Of a stretch of 64,000 bases of DNA, positions 16,319 to 25,145 are shown one piece after another. Source of the DNA: Algoriphagus pacificus (GTDB lineage: Bacteria > Bacteroidota > Bacteroidia > Cytophagales > Cyclobacteriaceae). The stretch covers positions 744,001 to 808,000 of the forward strand of contig NZ_JAFKCU010000002.1 of the NCBI RefSeq assembly GCF_017254845.1, written 5' to 3'. The notes beneath the pieces were generated by a model. That model searched no databases. It saw only the letters and a program-made list of their open reading frames with translations, and had not been told where the DNA came from. The position numbers and the translations under genes are program-made. Position 1 is the stretch's first letter, and the number at the start of each line of letters is the position of its first letter.

Positions 16319-17527
16319 TTATTCTGCAGTTTCCTGATAGGTTACTCGGTATATGACACCAGCCATATCGTCCGAAACTAACAAACTTCCATCTGGCAAT
16401 TCCTGAACATCAACTGGTCTTCCCCAAACTTCCTGAGATGCATCGTCTAGCCAGCCTTCAATAAAGATTTCTTCTCCGGTTACATTTGAATTAGCGTCTA
16501 CTTTTTCTAGCGCTACCACATAACCAGCTTTTTTACTTCTATTCCAAGATCCATGCTTTGCTACGAAGATTTGATTTTGGAAAGTATCAGGGAACATTCC
16601 ACCCTCATAAAAACGCATTCCTAGTGGTGCATTGTGTGGTCCCATCAAAGCAGCTGGAGCGACATAATCACTTTCAGCTCCTCCAGCATCACCAAATTCA
16701 GGATCTTTCACATCCCCGGCATGCCAATAAGGATATCCAAAGTGTTGTCCAGCCTCTGTGATTTTGTTTAACTCACAGTTAGGGATATCATCACCCAACA
16801 TATCACGTCCATTGTCAGTAAACCATAGATTTCCTGTTTTAGGATTCCAATCAAAACCCACGGTATTTCTTACGCCATGGGCATAAACTTCCGGGCTTGG
16901 ATTTGGAGCAGTTACATCTAAACTTGTGATACTTGCAAAAATCTCTTCTTCTGGATCACAAATATTACAAGGAGCACCTACGGGCACATATAATTTTCCG
17001 TCAGGACCAAAAGAAATAAACTTCCATCCATGATGGGTTTCAGTAGGATAGCCATCGTAAACAACTTCAAAGCTTGGATTTCCTAAGTTGTTTTTAATGT
17101 CTTTGAATTTGATGATTCTACTTACTTCTGCCACATATAAGTCTCCGTTTTTATAAGCAACTCCATTTGGCATTTGAAGATCCTCAGCGAGCACAAATTT
17201 AGAATCGGCTTTGCCATCGGCATTTTCATCTACGATCGCGTAGACTTTTCCCTCTTGTCTGCTGCCAACGAAGATGATTCCTTCTTCAGAAATCGCCATG
17301 GATCTTGCGTTAGGTACATCAGCAGCCCAGACATCAATTTTAAAATTGGCTGGAAGGGTAAGTTTATCCAACTGAACTTCTGCAGTTGCCATTGAAATGT
17401 CTGATTTGTTGGCTCCATCGACAGTTTCAATGGGTTTAAGCTTGGCTTCTTCTTTTTGGTGACATCCTACGGTAAAAGAACCTGCAGCCAAAAGCATAGA
17501 AAATGTTAATGTTGATATGGTTTTCAT
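16319..17527 (-). CDS. Sorbosone-dehydrogenase-like beta-propeller lipoprotein
   Basis: A 402-residue protein with a lipoprotein signal (lipobox TVGC, Cys22). The remainder matches the PQQ-dependent glucose/sorbosone dehydrogenase type of six-bladed propeller: MPNGVAYKNGDLYVAEVSRI, FGPDGKLYVPVGAPCN, YAHGVRNTVGFDWNPKTGNLWFTDNGRD and a C-terminal QELPDGSLLVSDD. The Cys pair in GAPCNICDPEEE (near residues 190-195) is usual in this subfamily. Enzymes of this group oxidise sugars or aldoses with PQQ, but many members are uncharacterised and PQQ use is not proven here. Placement is probably the periplasmic or outer-membrane face. It is a single gene ending at the shared terminator. Confidence 0.87.
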   Translation of the reverse strand: MKTISTLTFSMLLAAGSFTVGCHQKEEAKLKPIETVDGANKSDISMATAEVQLDKLTLPANFKIDVWAADVPNARSMAISEEGIIFVGSRQEGKVYAIVDENADGKADSKFVLAEDLQMPNGVAYKNGDLYVAEVSRIIKFKDIKNNLGNPSFEVVYDGYPTETHHGWKFISFGPDGKLYVPVGAPCNICDPEEEIFASITSLDVTAPNPSPEVYAHGVRNTVGFDWNPKTGNLWFTDNGRDMLGDDIPNCELNKITEAGQHFGYPYWHAGDVKDPEFGDAGGAESDYVAPAALMGPHNAPLGMRFYEGGMFPDTFQNQIFVAKHGSWNRSKKAGYVVALEKVDANSNVTGEEIFIEGWLDDASQEVWGRPVDVQELPDGSLLVSDDMAGVIYRVTYQETAE

Positions 17528-17607
17528 GTTTTTTGTTGTCTTTTATTAAGTAAACTAATGAATTTCAGAATGTTCTTTTTTCAAAGGTTTATGAACGGGT
17601 TAATCTT

Positions 17608-17615
17608 TATTTTTG
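17608..17615 (+). promoter_or_regulatory. Candidate -7 box of the ABC-F gene
   Basis: TATTTTTG matches TAnnTTTG and ends four bases before the ABC-F ATG, which would make the message leaderless or nearly so. A -33 TTG is not evident. Confidence 0.35.
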
Positions 17616-17619
17616 GGGC

Positions 17620-19542
17620 ATGTTATCGATTAGCAATCTCTCTTACTACATAGGCGGAAGGCCATTATACGAAAATGCCAATTTGCACATTAAACCAAAA
17701 GATAAAATTGGTTTAGTGGGTCAAAATGGTACTGGCAAATCTACGCTTTTGAAAATTATTAATGGCGATTATCAGCCAAGTTCTGGGGAAGTTCAGAAAG
17801 CAAAAGACTGTACCATTGGTTTTTTGAACCAGGATTTACTTTCCTACCAGTCTGATGAAAGTATTTTAAATGTTGCTTTGGCAGCATTTAAAGAAACGCT
17901 AGCTCTTCAGGATGAAATTGACGAGGTACTGAAGAAGATGGAAACAGATTATTCAGAAGAGATCATCAATAGATTGGCATTTCTTCAGGATCGCTTTGAG
18001 GCAAATGAAGGATATACCATCAAAGCCAAAGCGGAAGAAGTGCTGGAAGGGATTGGATTCAAATCTGCAGACCTAGATAAACCGCTTCGGACTTTTTCCG
18101 GAGGTTGGAGAATGCGAGTGATGCTCGCCAAATTATTGTTGGAAAAGCCATCCTTGCTGATGCTGGATGAACCTACCAACCACTTGGATTTGCCTTCCAT
18201 CGAATGGGTGGAAAACTACATGAAAAACTACGAAGGGGCAGTTATTGTTGTTTCTCACGATCAGACTTTTTTGGACAACTGCATCAGCAGCACAGTTGAG
18301 GTTGCAAATAATACTTTGACGCTCTATTCAGGCAATTATTCCTTCTACAAGGAAGAGAAAAAGGAGCGGATGGAAATCCAGCAGAATGCTTATGAGAATC
18401 AGCAACAGATGATCAAGCAGACGGAAAAATTCATTGAAAGATTCCGAGCTAAAGCCACAAAATCCAATCAGGTTCAATCCAGAATCAAAGCTTTGGATAG
18501 GATGGAGCGGGTTCATGAAGTAGTGAATGATGAGGTTTCGGTGAATTTCAAATTCAAATTCTCCAAACAATCTGGAAGAGATGTTGTGACCCTTGATAAT
18601 ATTTCTAAAGCCTACGGAGACAATGTGATTTTGAAAAATACCTCGGCAAGAATAGAAAGGGGAGACAAAATTGCTTTGATCGGAGCAAACGGTAAAGGGA
18701 AATCTACCTTGCTAAGGATTATTGATGGCTCTGAAAGAGGTATTGAAGGAAGAACGGAAGGTTATAATGTGATCAAATCCTTCTTTGCGCAGCACCAATT
18801 GGAAGCTTTGACCTTAGAAAATGAGATTCTTCAGGAAATGGCCCAAGCCGGAAGTGCTAAGACAGAAATGGAGCTCAGGGGAGTTTTGGGATGCTTTTTA
18901 TTTTCCAACGAGGAGGTATTCAAAAAAATCAAAGTCCTTTCAGGAGGGGAGAAATCAAGAGTTGCTCTGGCAAAAACGCTTATTTCAGAAGCTAATTTCC
19001 TCTTACTGGATGAACCGACCAACCATTTGGATTTCCAGTCAGTAAATATTTTGATTCAAGCACTTCAGCAATACGAAGGCACTTTTGTGACTGTTTCTCA
19101 CGATAGACATTTCATCAGGGGAGTGGCCAATAAAATCTGGTACATTGAAAATCACGAGATCAAAGAATACCCTGGAACTTATGCAGAATATGAGTTTTGG
19201 AGATCTCAACAGCTAGAAAACCAACAAGAAGTAACTGAAAAAGCTCCCAAGAAAGCCAAACCAGCACCACAAAAAAGTCAGGTAGAACTCAATCAAGCAA
19301 AAAAGGATTTAAGGAAATTAGAAGAAAGTCTATTTGAAGTAGAATCTGAAATTGAGAAACTTGAGACCAAAAAGGAAAAGATAGAAGCTAAAATGGCTGA
19401 TCCTGAGCTTTATTCAAAAGAAACCGAATTGAAGCAGGTACAGGATGAACATCAAGAGGTGCATAGAAAACTCGATGATTTAAATAAAAAGTGGGAAAAG
19501 TTGGTAGATGAAATTTCGACTTTGCAAGAGGCAATTGCTTGA
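17620..19542 (+). CDS. ABC-F family ribosome-associated ATPase (Uup-like)
   Basis: A 640-residue protein with two ABC ATPase domains and no membrane segment, the ABC-F layout. Domain 1: Walker A at 34-42 (GQNGTGKST), signature near 158 (SGGWRMRV), Walker B near 181-187 followed by EPTNHLD. Domain 2: Walker A at 355-363 (GANGKGKST), signature near 440 (LSGGEKSRVAL), Walker B near 461-467. Between them lies the charged P-site tRNA-interaction linker (about 245-315). A lysine/glutamate-rich C-terminal coiled coil (about 555-640) is like that of Uup. ABC-F proteins act at the ribosomal E site in translation or antibiotic protection. The start MLSISNLSYY is conserved, which supports the ATG at 17620. 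Confidence 0.93.
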   Translation: MLSISNLSYYIGGRPLYENANLHIKPKDKIGLVGQNGTGKSTLLKIINGDYQPSSGEVQKAKDCTIGFLNQDLLSYQSDESILNVALAAFKETLALQDEIDEVLKKMETDYSEEIINRLAFLQDRFEANEGYTIKAKAEEVLEGIGFKSADLDKPLRTFSGGWRMRVMLAKLLLEKPSLLMLDEPTNHLDLPSIEWVENYMKNYEGAVIVVSHDQTFLDNCISSTVEVANNTLTLYSGNYSFYKEEKKERMEIQQNAYENQQQMIKQTEKFIERFRAKATKSNQVQSRIKALDRMERVHEVVNDEVSVNFKFKFSKQSGRDVVTLDNISKAYGDNVILKNTSARIERGDKIALIGANGKGKSTLLRIIDGSERGIEGRTEGYNVIKSFFAQHQLEALTLENEILQEMAQAGSAKTEMELRGVLGCFLFSNEEVFKKIKVLSGGEKSRVALAKTLISEANFLLLDEPTNHLDFQSVNILIQALQQYEGTFVTVSHDRHFIRGVANKIWYIENHEIKEYPGTYAEYEFWRSQQLENQQEVTEKAPKKAKPAPQKSQVELNQAKKDLRKLEESLFEVESEIEKLETKKEKIEAKMADPELYSKETELKQVQDEHQEVHRKLDDLNKKWEKLVDEISTLQEAIA

Positions 19543-19582
19543 TTCTGACTTTTATCCCGGTCTAATTGATTAATTTGAAAGA

Positions 19583-20854
19583 ATGAAAATAAAAAAACTG
19601 CTTCTTTCAGTGCTTTTTTTTGGGTGGGCTTTTCTTGTTTCCGCTCAAATTGAGGACAAAGTTTTCAAAGACCATATTCAGTCTGTCAGATTATTTCCAA
19701 GAGGAGCAACTACTGGAAGTCAATTGGATTCTCCTATTGTTCCGATTTCAGAGAGTCAAAAATTAGTTCTGCTATTTGATGATCTGGCATATGATCCGGA
19801 AATGTATTCGGCTAAATTGATTCATTGTGATGCTGATTGGCAAGAGTCATCTTTAAAGAATAATGATTTTTTAAATGCTTTCAATGAATTCAATATTCAG
19901 GATTACGACTATTCAGTAAATACACGAATTCCTTACATCCATTATAGGTTTCAGATTCCCCAGGTAACCAAATCCGGGAACTATGTGGTAAAAGTTTATC
20001 GCCGAAGAGACGAAAACGAAGTGATTCTGACCAAACGATTTATGGTTTATGAGGATCTTTTGGTCGTGGGAGCGGCGGTTGTTCCTCCTTCTCAGACTTC
20101 AGGAAGAAGAGGTTCCCAACAAATCAATACCGTAGTTAATTATTCGAAACTGGATGTAATTAATCCTGATTCTCAAATCAAAGTTGTGATTAGGCAGAAC
20201 CAACGCTGGGATAATTCCAAATTCCTTACTAAGCCTACTTTTATGAACCAAAGTTCTAAAGTTCTTAGATACGAGGATTTTGATGGAGCAAATGCTTTTG
20301 ATGCCAGCAATGAGTTTAGATTTATAGATCTACGGTTTATGCGAGCGAGAGGCCAAAATATGGCTTCGGTACGAGTAGAGGAGGACGCTGTTTATGGGGA
20401 ATCTTTGGCAATCACACCAAGACCAAATGAGGTGTATTCTCAATACTTAGACTTGAACGGGCAATACATCGTAGATAATAATGATAGACCTGGAGGAGAT
20501 TCTGAGTTAGAAAGCCAATATGTTTATATGACTTTCAATGCAAGAGTTCAAAAAACTTCCCAACCCATTTATCTCTTAGGATCTTTGACTAATTGGGGAA
20601 AAGGCCCAGAATCAGAAATGAAATGGGATGAAAAAGAACAATTATACAGGACTTCTCTTTTGCTGAAGCAGGGATGGTACGATTTTCAACTTGGGGTAAA
20701 AGAACAAGGCTCCTTCGTCACTGATCTATTTGAAGGCAGTCATTTTGAAACTGAAAATATATACGAGGTACTCGTTTATTACCGAGGACTCGGATCTAGA
20801 TATGACCAGTTGGTAGGTTTTGTGAGCTTACAACCCAACCGAAGAAGGTTATAG
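19583..20854 (+). CDS. Type IX secretion plug-type protein (DUF5103)
   Basis: A 423-residue exported protein with a signal peptide ending near LVSA-Q (residue 21). The sequence (IQSVRLFPRG, PIVPISESQKLVLLFDDL, YSAKLIHCDADW, IPYIHYRFQIPQVTKSGNYVVKVYR) is the DUF5103 family. A DUF5103 protein was identified as the plug that closes the periplasmic side of the SprA channel in the type IX secretion system, and the family is restricted to Bacteroidota. The fold is predicted to be all-beta, with a C-terminal carbohydrate-module-like segment (YLLGSLTNWG). It follows the ABC-F gene by 40 bases and could be co-transcribed. No other T9SS gene is in the window. Confidence 0.87.
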   Translation: MKIKKLLLSVLFFGWAFLVSAQIEDKVFKDHIQSVRLFPRGATTGSQLDSPIVPISESQKLVLLFDDLAYDPEMYSAKLIHCDADWQESSLKNNDFLNAFNEFNIQDYDYSVNTRIPYIHYRFQIPQVTKSGNYVVKVYRRRDENEVILTKRFMVYEDLLVVGAAVVPPSQTSGRRGSQQINTVVNYSKLDVINPDSQIKVVIRQNQRWDNSKFLTKPTFMNQSSKVLRYEDFDGANAFDASNEFRFIDLRFMRARGQNMASVRVEEDAVYGESLAITPRPNEVYSQYLDLNGQYIVDNNDRPGGDSELESQYVYMTFNARVQKTSQPIYLLGSLTNWGKGPESEMKWDEKEQLYRTSLLLKQGWYDFQLGVKEQGSFVTDLFEGSHFETENIYEVLVYYRGLGSRYDQLVGFVSLQPNRRRL

Positions 20855-20866
20855 AAAAAGTGTCAT

Positions 20867-20903
20867 AAAAAAACACCTCTTGAATCTCAAGAGGTGTTTT
20901 TTT
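20867..20903. terminator. Bidirectional terminator
   Basis: An A-run, a 10-bp stem CACCTCTTGA/TCAAGAGGTG with a 3-base loop, and a T-run separate the plug-type gene from the convergent cas6-like gene. Confidence 0.93.
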
Positions 20904-20905
20904 GT

Positions 20906-21796
20906 TTATGCTTCAGAATCGCCTTCCTCAGATTCTTCATCTGCAGGAGGGGCTACGTTTTGCCTTACTCGCTCATTTGGCTTGTAAGGGACAAAACCTT
21001 CTCTTTTAAATTTATAAGTAGTTGTTCTTGCTCCCGGAGGGTGTGTCGCAAGATCAAGCATTCCAAAACCTTTGTGGGTAAATGCTCCTAATCCGCATTT
21101 GAATACAAAATCCTGAACTTCAGGTGCTGCATACAAAGTGAAAGGTAAAGTATAACCTCTTACTTCATATTTAACGTCCATGTCATATACTGCGTAGATC
21201 CTTGCAAACTTTTTCTGCTGTTCTTTCAGCTTGTTTACATAGACCATGTCAGGTACCACTTGGAACTTGAAGAAAGATTCCATTTGCTCTGGAGTATACC
21301 AGCCTGATCTCTCCATACGCGTCAAAGTAGATTCGTACAATAGATCTGAGAATTCGTCGCTATCCGGACTGATAAATCTCTTTCCTGCTTCTTCATTGAA
21401 AGCAGGAATGATCAATACCAAAGGAGAAATACAAACGAATTTATTGGAAGTCTCCAATACAGGTTCTACTTCAATTTCAGTGTACTCAGGGACCAAGATC
21501 AAGTTTCCAAGCTCCACTTTAGGAGTTGCGAAAACCTGCTCCAACAAATAATCCATAAAGTCTTCACTTTGAGAAGACAGCACTAGGGTAACTAAGCTGG
21601 AATAATAATGCAAACCACTTCTACTTACTTTAGTCTGACCTTTAAGGCCAGAAAAGTTGAAGAAATTGTAATTGTAAAATTCTTCTCGGCCACCTTTCAC
21701 GATCAATCCTTTAAGGAATTGCGCTAAGATGTACTGATGATGGAAAGGCAAATAGGAGCCTTTGTTTTTTAGGGAAAATATAAGTCTAACTCTCAC
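20906..21796 (-). CDS. Stand-alone Cas6-like endoribonuclease homologue
   Basis: A 296-residue protein with the Cas6 RAMP outline: an N-terminal strand followed by PFHHQYILAQFLKGLI (17-32), an FNFSGL segment (46-51, like FTYSLF of Pyrococcus Cas6), a second ferredoxin-like half, and the glycine-rich loop GLGAFTHKGFGML (235-247). By hand alignment the position of the Pyrococcus catalytic histidine (eight residues before FTYS) is a glutamate near 38; the only histidines are 19, 20, 63, 241 and 252. A basic stretch (about 255-280) is followed by an acidic tail EESEEGDSEA. The start is GTG at 21796, with no ATG available. No cas gene or repeat array occurs in the window. The fold assignment is good; nuclease activity is uncertain. 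Confidence 0.82.
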   Translation of the reverse strand: MRVRLIFSLKNKGSYLPFHHQYILAQFLKGLIVKGGREEFYNYNFFNFSGLKGQTKVSRSGLHYYSSLVTLVLSSQSEDFMDYLLEQVFATPKVELGNLILVPEYTEIEVEPVLETSNKFVCISPLVLIIPAFNEEAGKRFISPDSDEFSDLLYESTLTRMERSGWYTPEQMESFFKFQVVPDMVYVNKLKEQQKKFARIYAVYDMDVKYEVRGYTLPFTLYAAPEVQDFVFKCGLGAFTHKGFGMLDLATHPPGARTTTYKFKREGFVPYKPNERVRQNVAPPADEESEEGDSEA

Positions 21797-21893
21797 GGTG
21801 ATTTAAAAATAAATTGAGACAATAGATAAATTAAAATATATACGCTATTGGGTGATTATGAAATGCGAAATTACAAATTTTTTCAAGAAATTC

Positions 21894-22991
21894 TTAAACA
21901 TTAAACCTAAAATGCATGATATCGCCATCTTTCACCACGTATTCTTTCCCCTCTATGGAAATTTTTCCATTCTCACGGCACCCTGCTTCTGTTTTGAATT
22001 GTTGATAATCAGGTAATTTAATGACTTCAGCTTTAATAAATCCTCTTTCAAAATCTGTATGAATTACTCCGGCAGCTTGAGGAGCTTTCCAACCTTTCTT
22101 AATTGTCCAAGCGCGAACCTCCTGCACACCAGCTGTGAAATAGGTAATTAAGTCTAATAACGAATAAGCTGCTGCGATTAGTTTATTCAGACCACTTTCT
22201 TCTAAACCATATTCTCCTAAAAACAGTTCTTTTTCTTCAATATCCTCAAATTCTGCGATCTGAGATTCAATGGCAGCACAGAGTACAATTACCTCGGCAT
22301 TCTCCTCTTTAACATTCTCACGCAATTGATCGACAAATTTGTTTCCTGTCAATATGCTTGCCTCATCAACATTGGCAACGTAAAGCACAGGTTTGATTGT
22401 CAATAGGTGCAAATCTCTAACAGCTTCTAAGTCTTCTTTTTCGACATCTACAGAGCGTGCGTTCTTACCAGAAGTCAAAGCTTCTTTAAAAAGCATCAAC
22501 GTTTCCAGCTCTTTTCGAGCTTTGGCATCACCTGATTTTGCAACCTTTTCAGTTTTCAGGATTTTCTTGTCTACTGATTCAAGATCCTTCAACTGAAGTT
22601 CTGTATCGATGACTTCTTTGTCAAAAATAGGATCGACACTTCCTGCCACGTGAACGATATTTTCATCTTCAAAACATCTGATCACATGGATTACAGCATC
22701 AACTTCCCGGATATTCGCAAGAAATTTATTTCCAAGACCTTCACCTTTGCTGGCACCTTTTACTAAACCTGCGATGTCTACAAACTCGATAACAGTAGGT
22801 AATACACGTTGAGGATTAACCAATCCTTCTAGGATCTGCAATCTTTTGTCAGGAACGGTAACTACTCCTACGTTTGGTTCGATGGTACAAAAAGGGAAAT
22901 TTGCAGCTTCTGCTTTCGCGCTGGAAAGGGCATTAAATAGAGTGGATTTTCCAACATTTGGAAGTCCTACGATGCCACATTGTAAGGCCAT
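21894..22991 (-). CDS. ychF: Ribosome-binding GTPase/ATPase YchF
   Basis: A 365-residue Obg-superfamily protein. G1 is GLPNVGKS (9-16), G3 is DIAGLVKGA and the G4 region NVDE replaces the usual NKxD, the feature that makes YchF/OLA1 prefer ATP. A helical hairpin insertion and the C-terminal TGS domain (about 280-365, ending in [11 protein letters not shown]) complete the family layout. The protein is cytosolic and ribosome-associated, with a role in stress response. The gene lies 6 bases downstream of an AI-2E/PerM-type permease gene and is probably co-transcribed with it. Confidence 0.96.
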   Translation of the reverse strand: MALQCGIVGLPNVGKSTLFNALSSAKAEAANFPFCTIEPNVGVVTVPDKRLQILEGLVNPQRVLPTVIEFVDIAGLVKGASKGEGLGNKFLANIREVDAVIHVIRCFEDENIVHVAGSVDPIFDKEVIDTELQLKDLESVDKKILKTEKVAKSGDAKARKELETLMLFKEALTSGKNARSVDVEKEDLEAVRDLHLLTIKPVLYVANVDEASILTGNKFVDQLRENVKEENAEVIVLCAAIESQIAEFEDIEEKELFLGEYGLEESGLNKLIAAAYSLLDLITYFTAGVQEVRAWTIKKGWKAPQAAGVIHTDFERGFIKAEVIKLPDYQQFKTEAGCRENGKISIEGKEYVVKDGDIMHFRFNV

Positions 22992-22997
22992 TAGTTA

Positions 22998-24089
22998 TTA
23001 TTTTATTTTAAAGATTCTATACGATTTATACCCTTGATAGAATTCCATAATTGAAACCCGAAAGATGGTATAAACCGGGATGGCAAAAATCATCCCTGCT
23101 ACGCCGGCGATTTTTGCACCGGCAAAGATAACAACAAAAATTTCAAGGGGATGCGCTTTTACAGATTTAGAAAATATCATAGGCTGTAAAAAGATGTTGT
23201 CGGTCACCTGGACAGCTCCAAATACAGACAGAATTTTTAAAAGTAGCAGATTCAATTCTTTGGTTTCTTCAAAATTACCTGTCGAAATTCCGACAATAAT
23301 CCCAAAAGAAGCCCCTAAAATGGGTCCAGCGTAAGGGATCAGATTTGCCACTGCTGCAAAAAGGGCGATGGTCAAAGCATAATCTACTCCAACAAGAGTC
23401 AGTCCAAAACTAGCCAGCGAAAAGATCGCCAACATCTGCAATAGTAAACCAGAAAGGTAATTGGAAAGTAGTTTTTCAACTTTGGTAAAAGTCGCAACAG
23501 AAAGTTCAAAATAAGGGTTAGGGATTAAATTGAGCAGGTTTCTGCGCAACAAGCCATTTTCAAGTAATAAGAAAAATGTGATAAAAAGAACTGCCAAAAG
23601 TCCGATAAATAGACTGCTGGTAGTGTTGAGGATATTTGAAATGATCATCCCAAAATCCACACTTTTGATCATATTGATGATTTGGGATTTCAACTCTTCA
23701 AAAAGATATCCCGGCTTATTTTCCAATAACTGATAACGGAACAAGAAATTTTCAACTTTAGAAACTGGAATATGAATTTCTTGGTAAATGGTATCTAAAT
23801 CCAGTTCACTCAAAATCACTATTTGATTATTGATTAATGGAAAAAATAGCAGACTTAACAAAACCAAGATTAGGACAATCGATGAGTAGGAGATGATAAT
23901 CGCCATCCATCTAGGAATGTGCTGACCTAAGAGATGGAAGTCGTTTAAATGATTTGTCATCGGTCTCAGCAAAGCCGCGATAATAAGCGAAATGACCAAG
24001 TATAGGGTGATATTGGAAAAATACCAGCCAAACAGCAGGAAGGCCACAATGATGAGAATCAGATATATAAAAAAACGCTGCATAGACAT
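22998..24089 (-). CDS. AI-2E/PerM-type membrane permease (copy 1)
   Basis: A 363-residue polytopic membrane protein with about seven or eight hydrophobic segments, two at the N-terminus, a periplasmic hydrophilic loop (about 95-150), and a conserved C-terminal half with LIPYAGPILGASFGI and IAGVAGMIFAIPVY. This is the AI-2E transporter family. Known members include the E. coli autoinducer-2 exporter TqsA and sodium/proton antiporters; substrate cannot be read from the sequence. It precedes ychF by 6 bases. A second paralogue lies at 34667-35764 with similar length and the same C-terminal motif. Confidence 0.88.
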   Translation of the reverse strand: MSMQRFFIYLILIIVAFLLFGWYFSNITLYLVISLIIAALLRPMTNHLNDFHLLGQHIPRWMAIIISYSSIVLILVLLSLLFFPLINNQIVILSELDLDTIYQEIHIPVSKVENFLFRYQLLENKPGYLFEELKSQIINMIKSVDFGMIISNILNTTSSLFIGLLAVLFITFFLLLENGLLRRNLLNLIPNPYFELSVATFTKVEKLLSNYLSGLLLQMLAIFSLASFGLTLVGVDYALTIALFAAVANLIPYAGPILGASFGIIVGISTGNFEETKELNLLLLKILSVFGAVQVTDNIFLQPMIFSKSVKAHPLEIFVVIFAGAKIAGVAGMIFAIPVYTIFRVSIMEFYQGYKSYRIFKIK

Positions 24090-24090
24090 A

Positions 24091-24117
24091 AAATAAAAGG
24101 AGGCATCTCTGCCTCCT
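24091..24117 (-). terminator. Terminator after the PUR-protein gene
   Basis: On the minus strand the stem AGGAGGCA/TGCCTCCT with a 4-base loop is followed by TTTTA. It lies between the DUF3276 stop and the permease start. Confidence 0.75.
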
Positions 24118-24165
24118 CTAATATACTATTTCTGCTCATTGAAAATAATTTTCAAAACTCAGAAA

Positions 24166-24489
24166 CTATTCCCATTTCAACTCATTGGATGATTCTTCTT
24201 CTTCTCTCTCGAATTGGTCAAAGTCTACGTCTGGAAGCAATTCATTCTTCACATGATCTACTGTTTCATTCAATGCTTCTACAAATTTGAAAAAGTCTTC
24301 CTTGTAAAGGAAAATCTTATGTTTTTCGTAGGAAAAAGAATCTCCATTGACTCTTCTTTTACTTTCCGTGATGGTTAAATAATAATCGTTAGCACGGGTC
24401 GATTTAATATCGAAAAAGTAGGTTCTCTTTCCTGCCTTCACTTTTTTCGAAAAGATTTCTTCCCTGTCGTAACCTCTTTGATCTTCCAC
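24166..24489 (-). CDS. PUR-family DNA/RNA-binding protein (DUF3276)
   Basis: A 107-residue protein with the PUR-alpha-type single repeat: REEIFSKKVKAGKRTYFFDIKSTRANDYYLTITESKR then an amphipathic helix (FFKFVEALNETVDHV) and an acidic tail. DUF3276 proteins are conserved in Bacteroidota and related to Borrelia BpuR, which binds nucleic acid. I place the start at GTG 24489 (VEDQRGYDREE) rather than the TTG at 24543: the longer reading passes through a promoter-like TTG-N19-TATCTTTA element at 24514-24543, and family members begin with this segment. It has its own terminator and is probably monocistronic. Confidence 0.85.
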   Translation of the reverse strand: MEDQRGYDREEIFSKKVKAGKRTYFFDIKSTRANDYYLTITESKRRVNGDSFSYEKHKIFLYKEDFFKFVEALNETVDHVKNELLPDVDFDQFEREEEESSNELKWE

Positions 24490-24513
24490 AGTTCTTCTTG
24501 TTAATGATTTTAA

Positions 24514-24543
24514 TAAAGATAAATACGACCTAAGATAAGACAA
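24514..24543 (-). promoter_or_regulatory. Candidate promoter of the PUR-protein gene
   Basis: On the minus strand TTG is followed after 19 bases by TATCTTTA, one mismatch from TAnnTTTG. The predicted start leaves a leader of roughly 18 bases before GTG 24489. Confidence 0.5.
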
Positions 24544-24659
24544 TTAGTAGCTAGAAATCAAAGCTTGGTAGTACTTTTTTTCAACCAAAAGTCAAATTTT
24601 ATACGTAAGATGTTAAAATTCAGGGGTGAATTTCATTGGATGAAAAGCTTGTAAAAAGT

Positions 24660-25010
<351 letters not shown>

Positions 25011-25025
25011 TCAATTATTTAAATC

Positions 25026-25056
25026 CAAAAGTAACAAGCTTGAAGAGAAGAGACAA
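25026..25056 (-). promoter_or_regulatory. Promoter of the ferredoxin gene
   Basis: On the minus strand TTG, a 20-base spacer and TACTTTTG (exact TAnnTTTG match) form the best Bacteroidota-type promoter in the window, about 18 bases upstream of the ferredoxin ATG. Confidence 0.65.
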
Positions 25057-25119
25057 TAAAAAAATGATGAGTGTGGGAATTAAAATTTATTCTTTCCTGC
25101 TCCTTCGGCTCAAAATCGA

Positions 25120-25127
25120 TAAATTTG
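25120..25127 (+). promoter_or_regulatory. Candidate -7 box of the acyl-CoA reductase gene
   Basis: TAAATTTG matches TAnnTTTG and lies 18 bases before the ATG at 25146, supporting that start over the GTG at 25071. No clear -33 TTG. Confidence 0.45.
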
Positions 25128-25145
25128 CAGCTCCAAAATTTGTCT

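Noticed and set aside
20906-21796. Part of a CRISPR-Cas locus
   Set aside because: No other cas gene, no regularly spaced repeats and no leader are found in the window; only the isolated Cas6-like gene is present.
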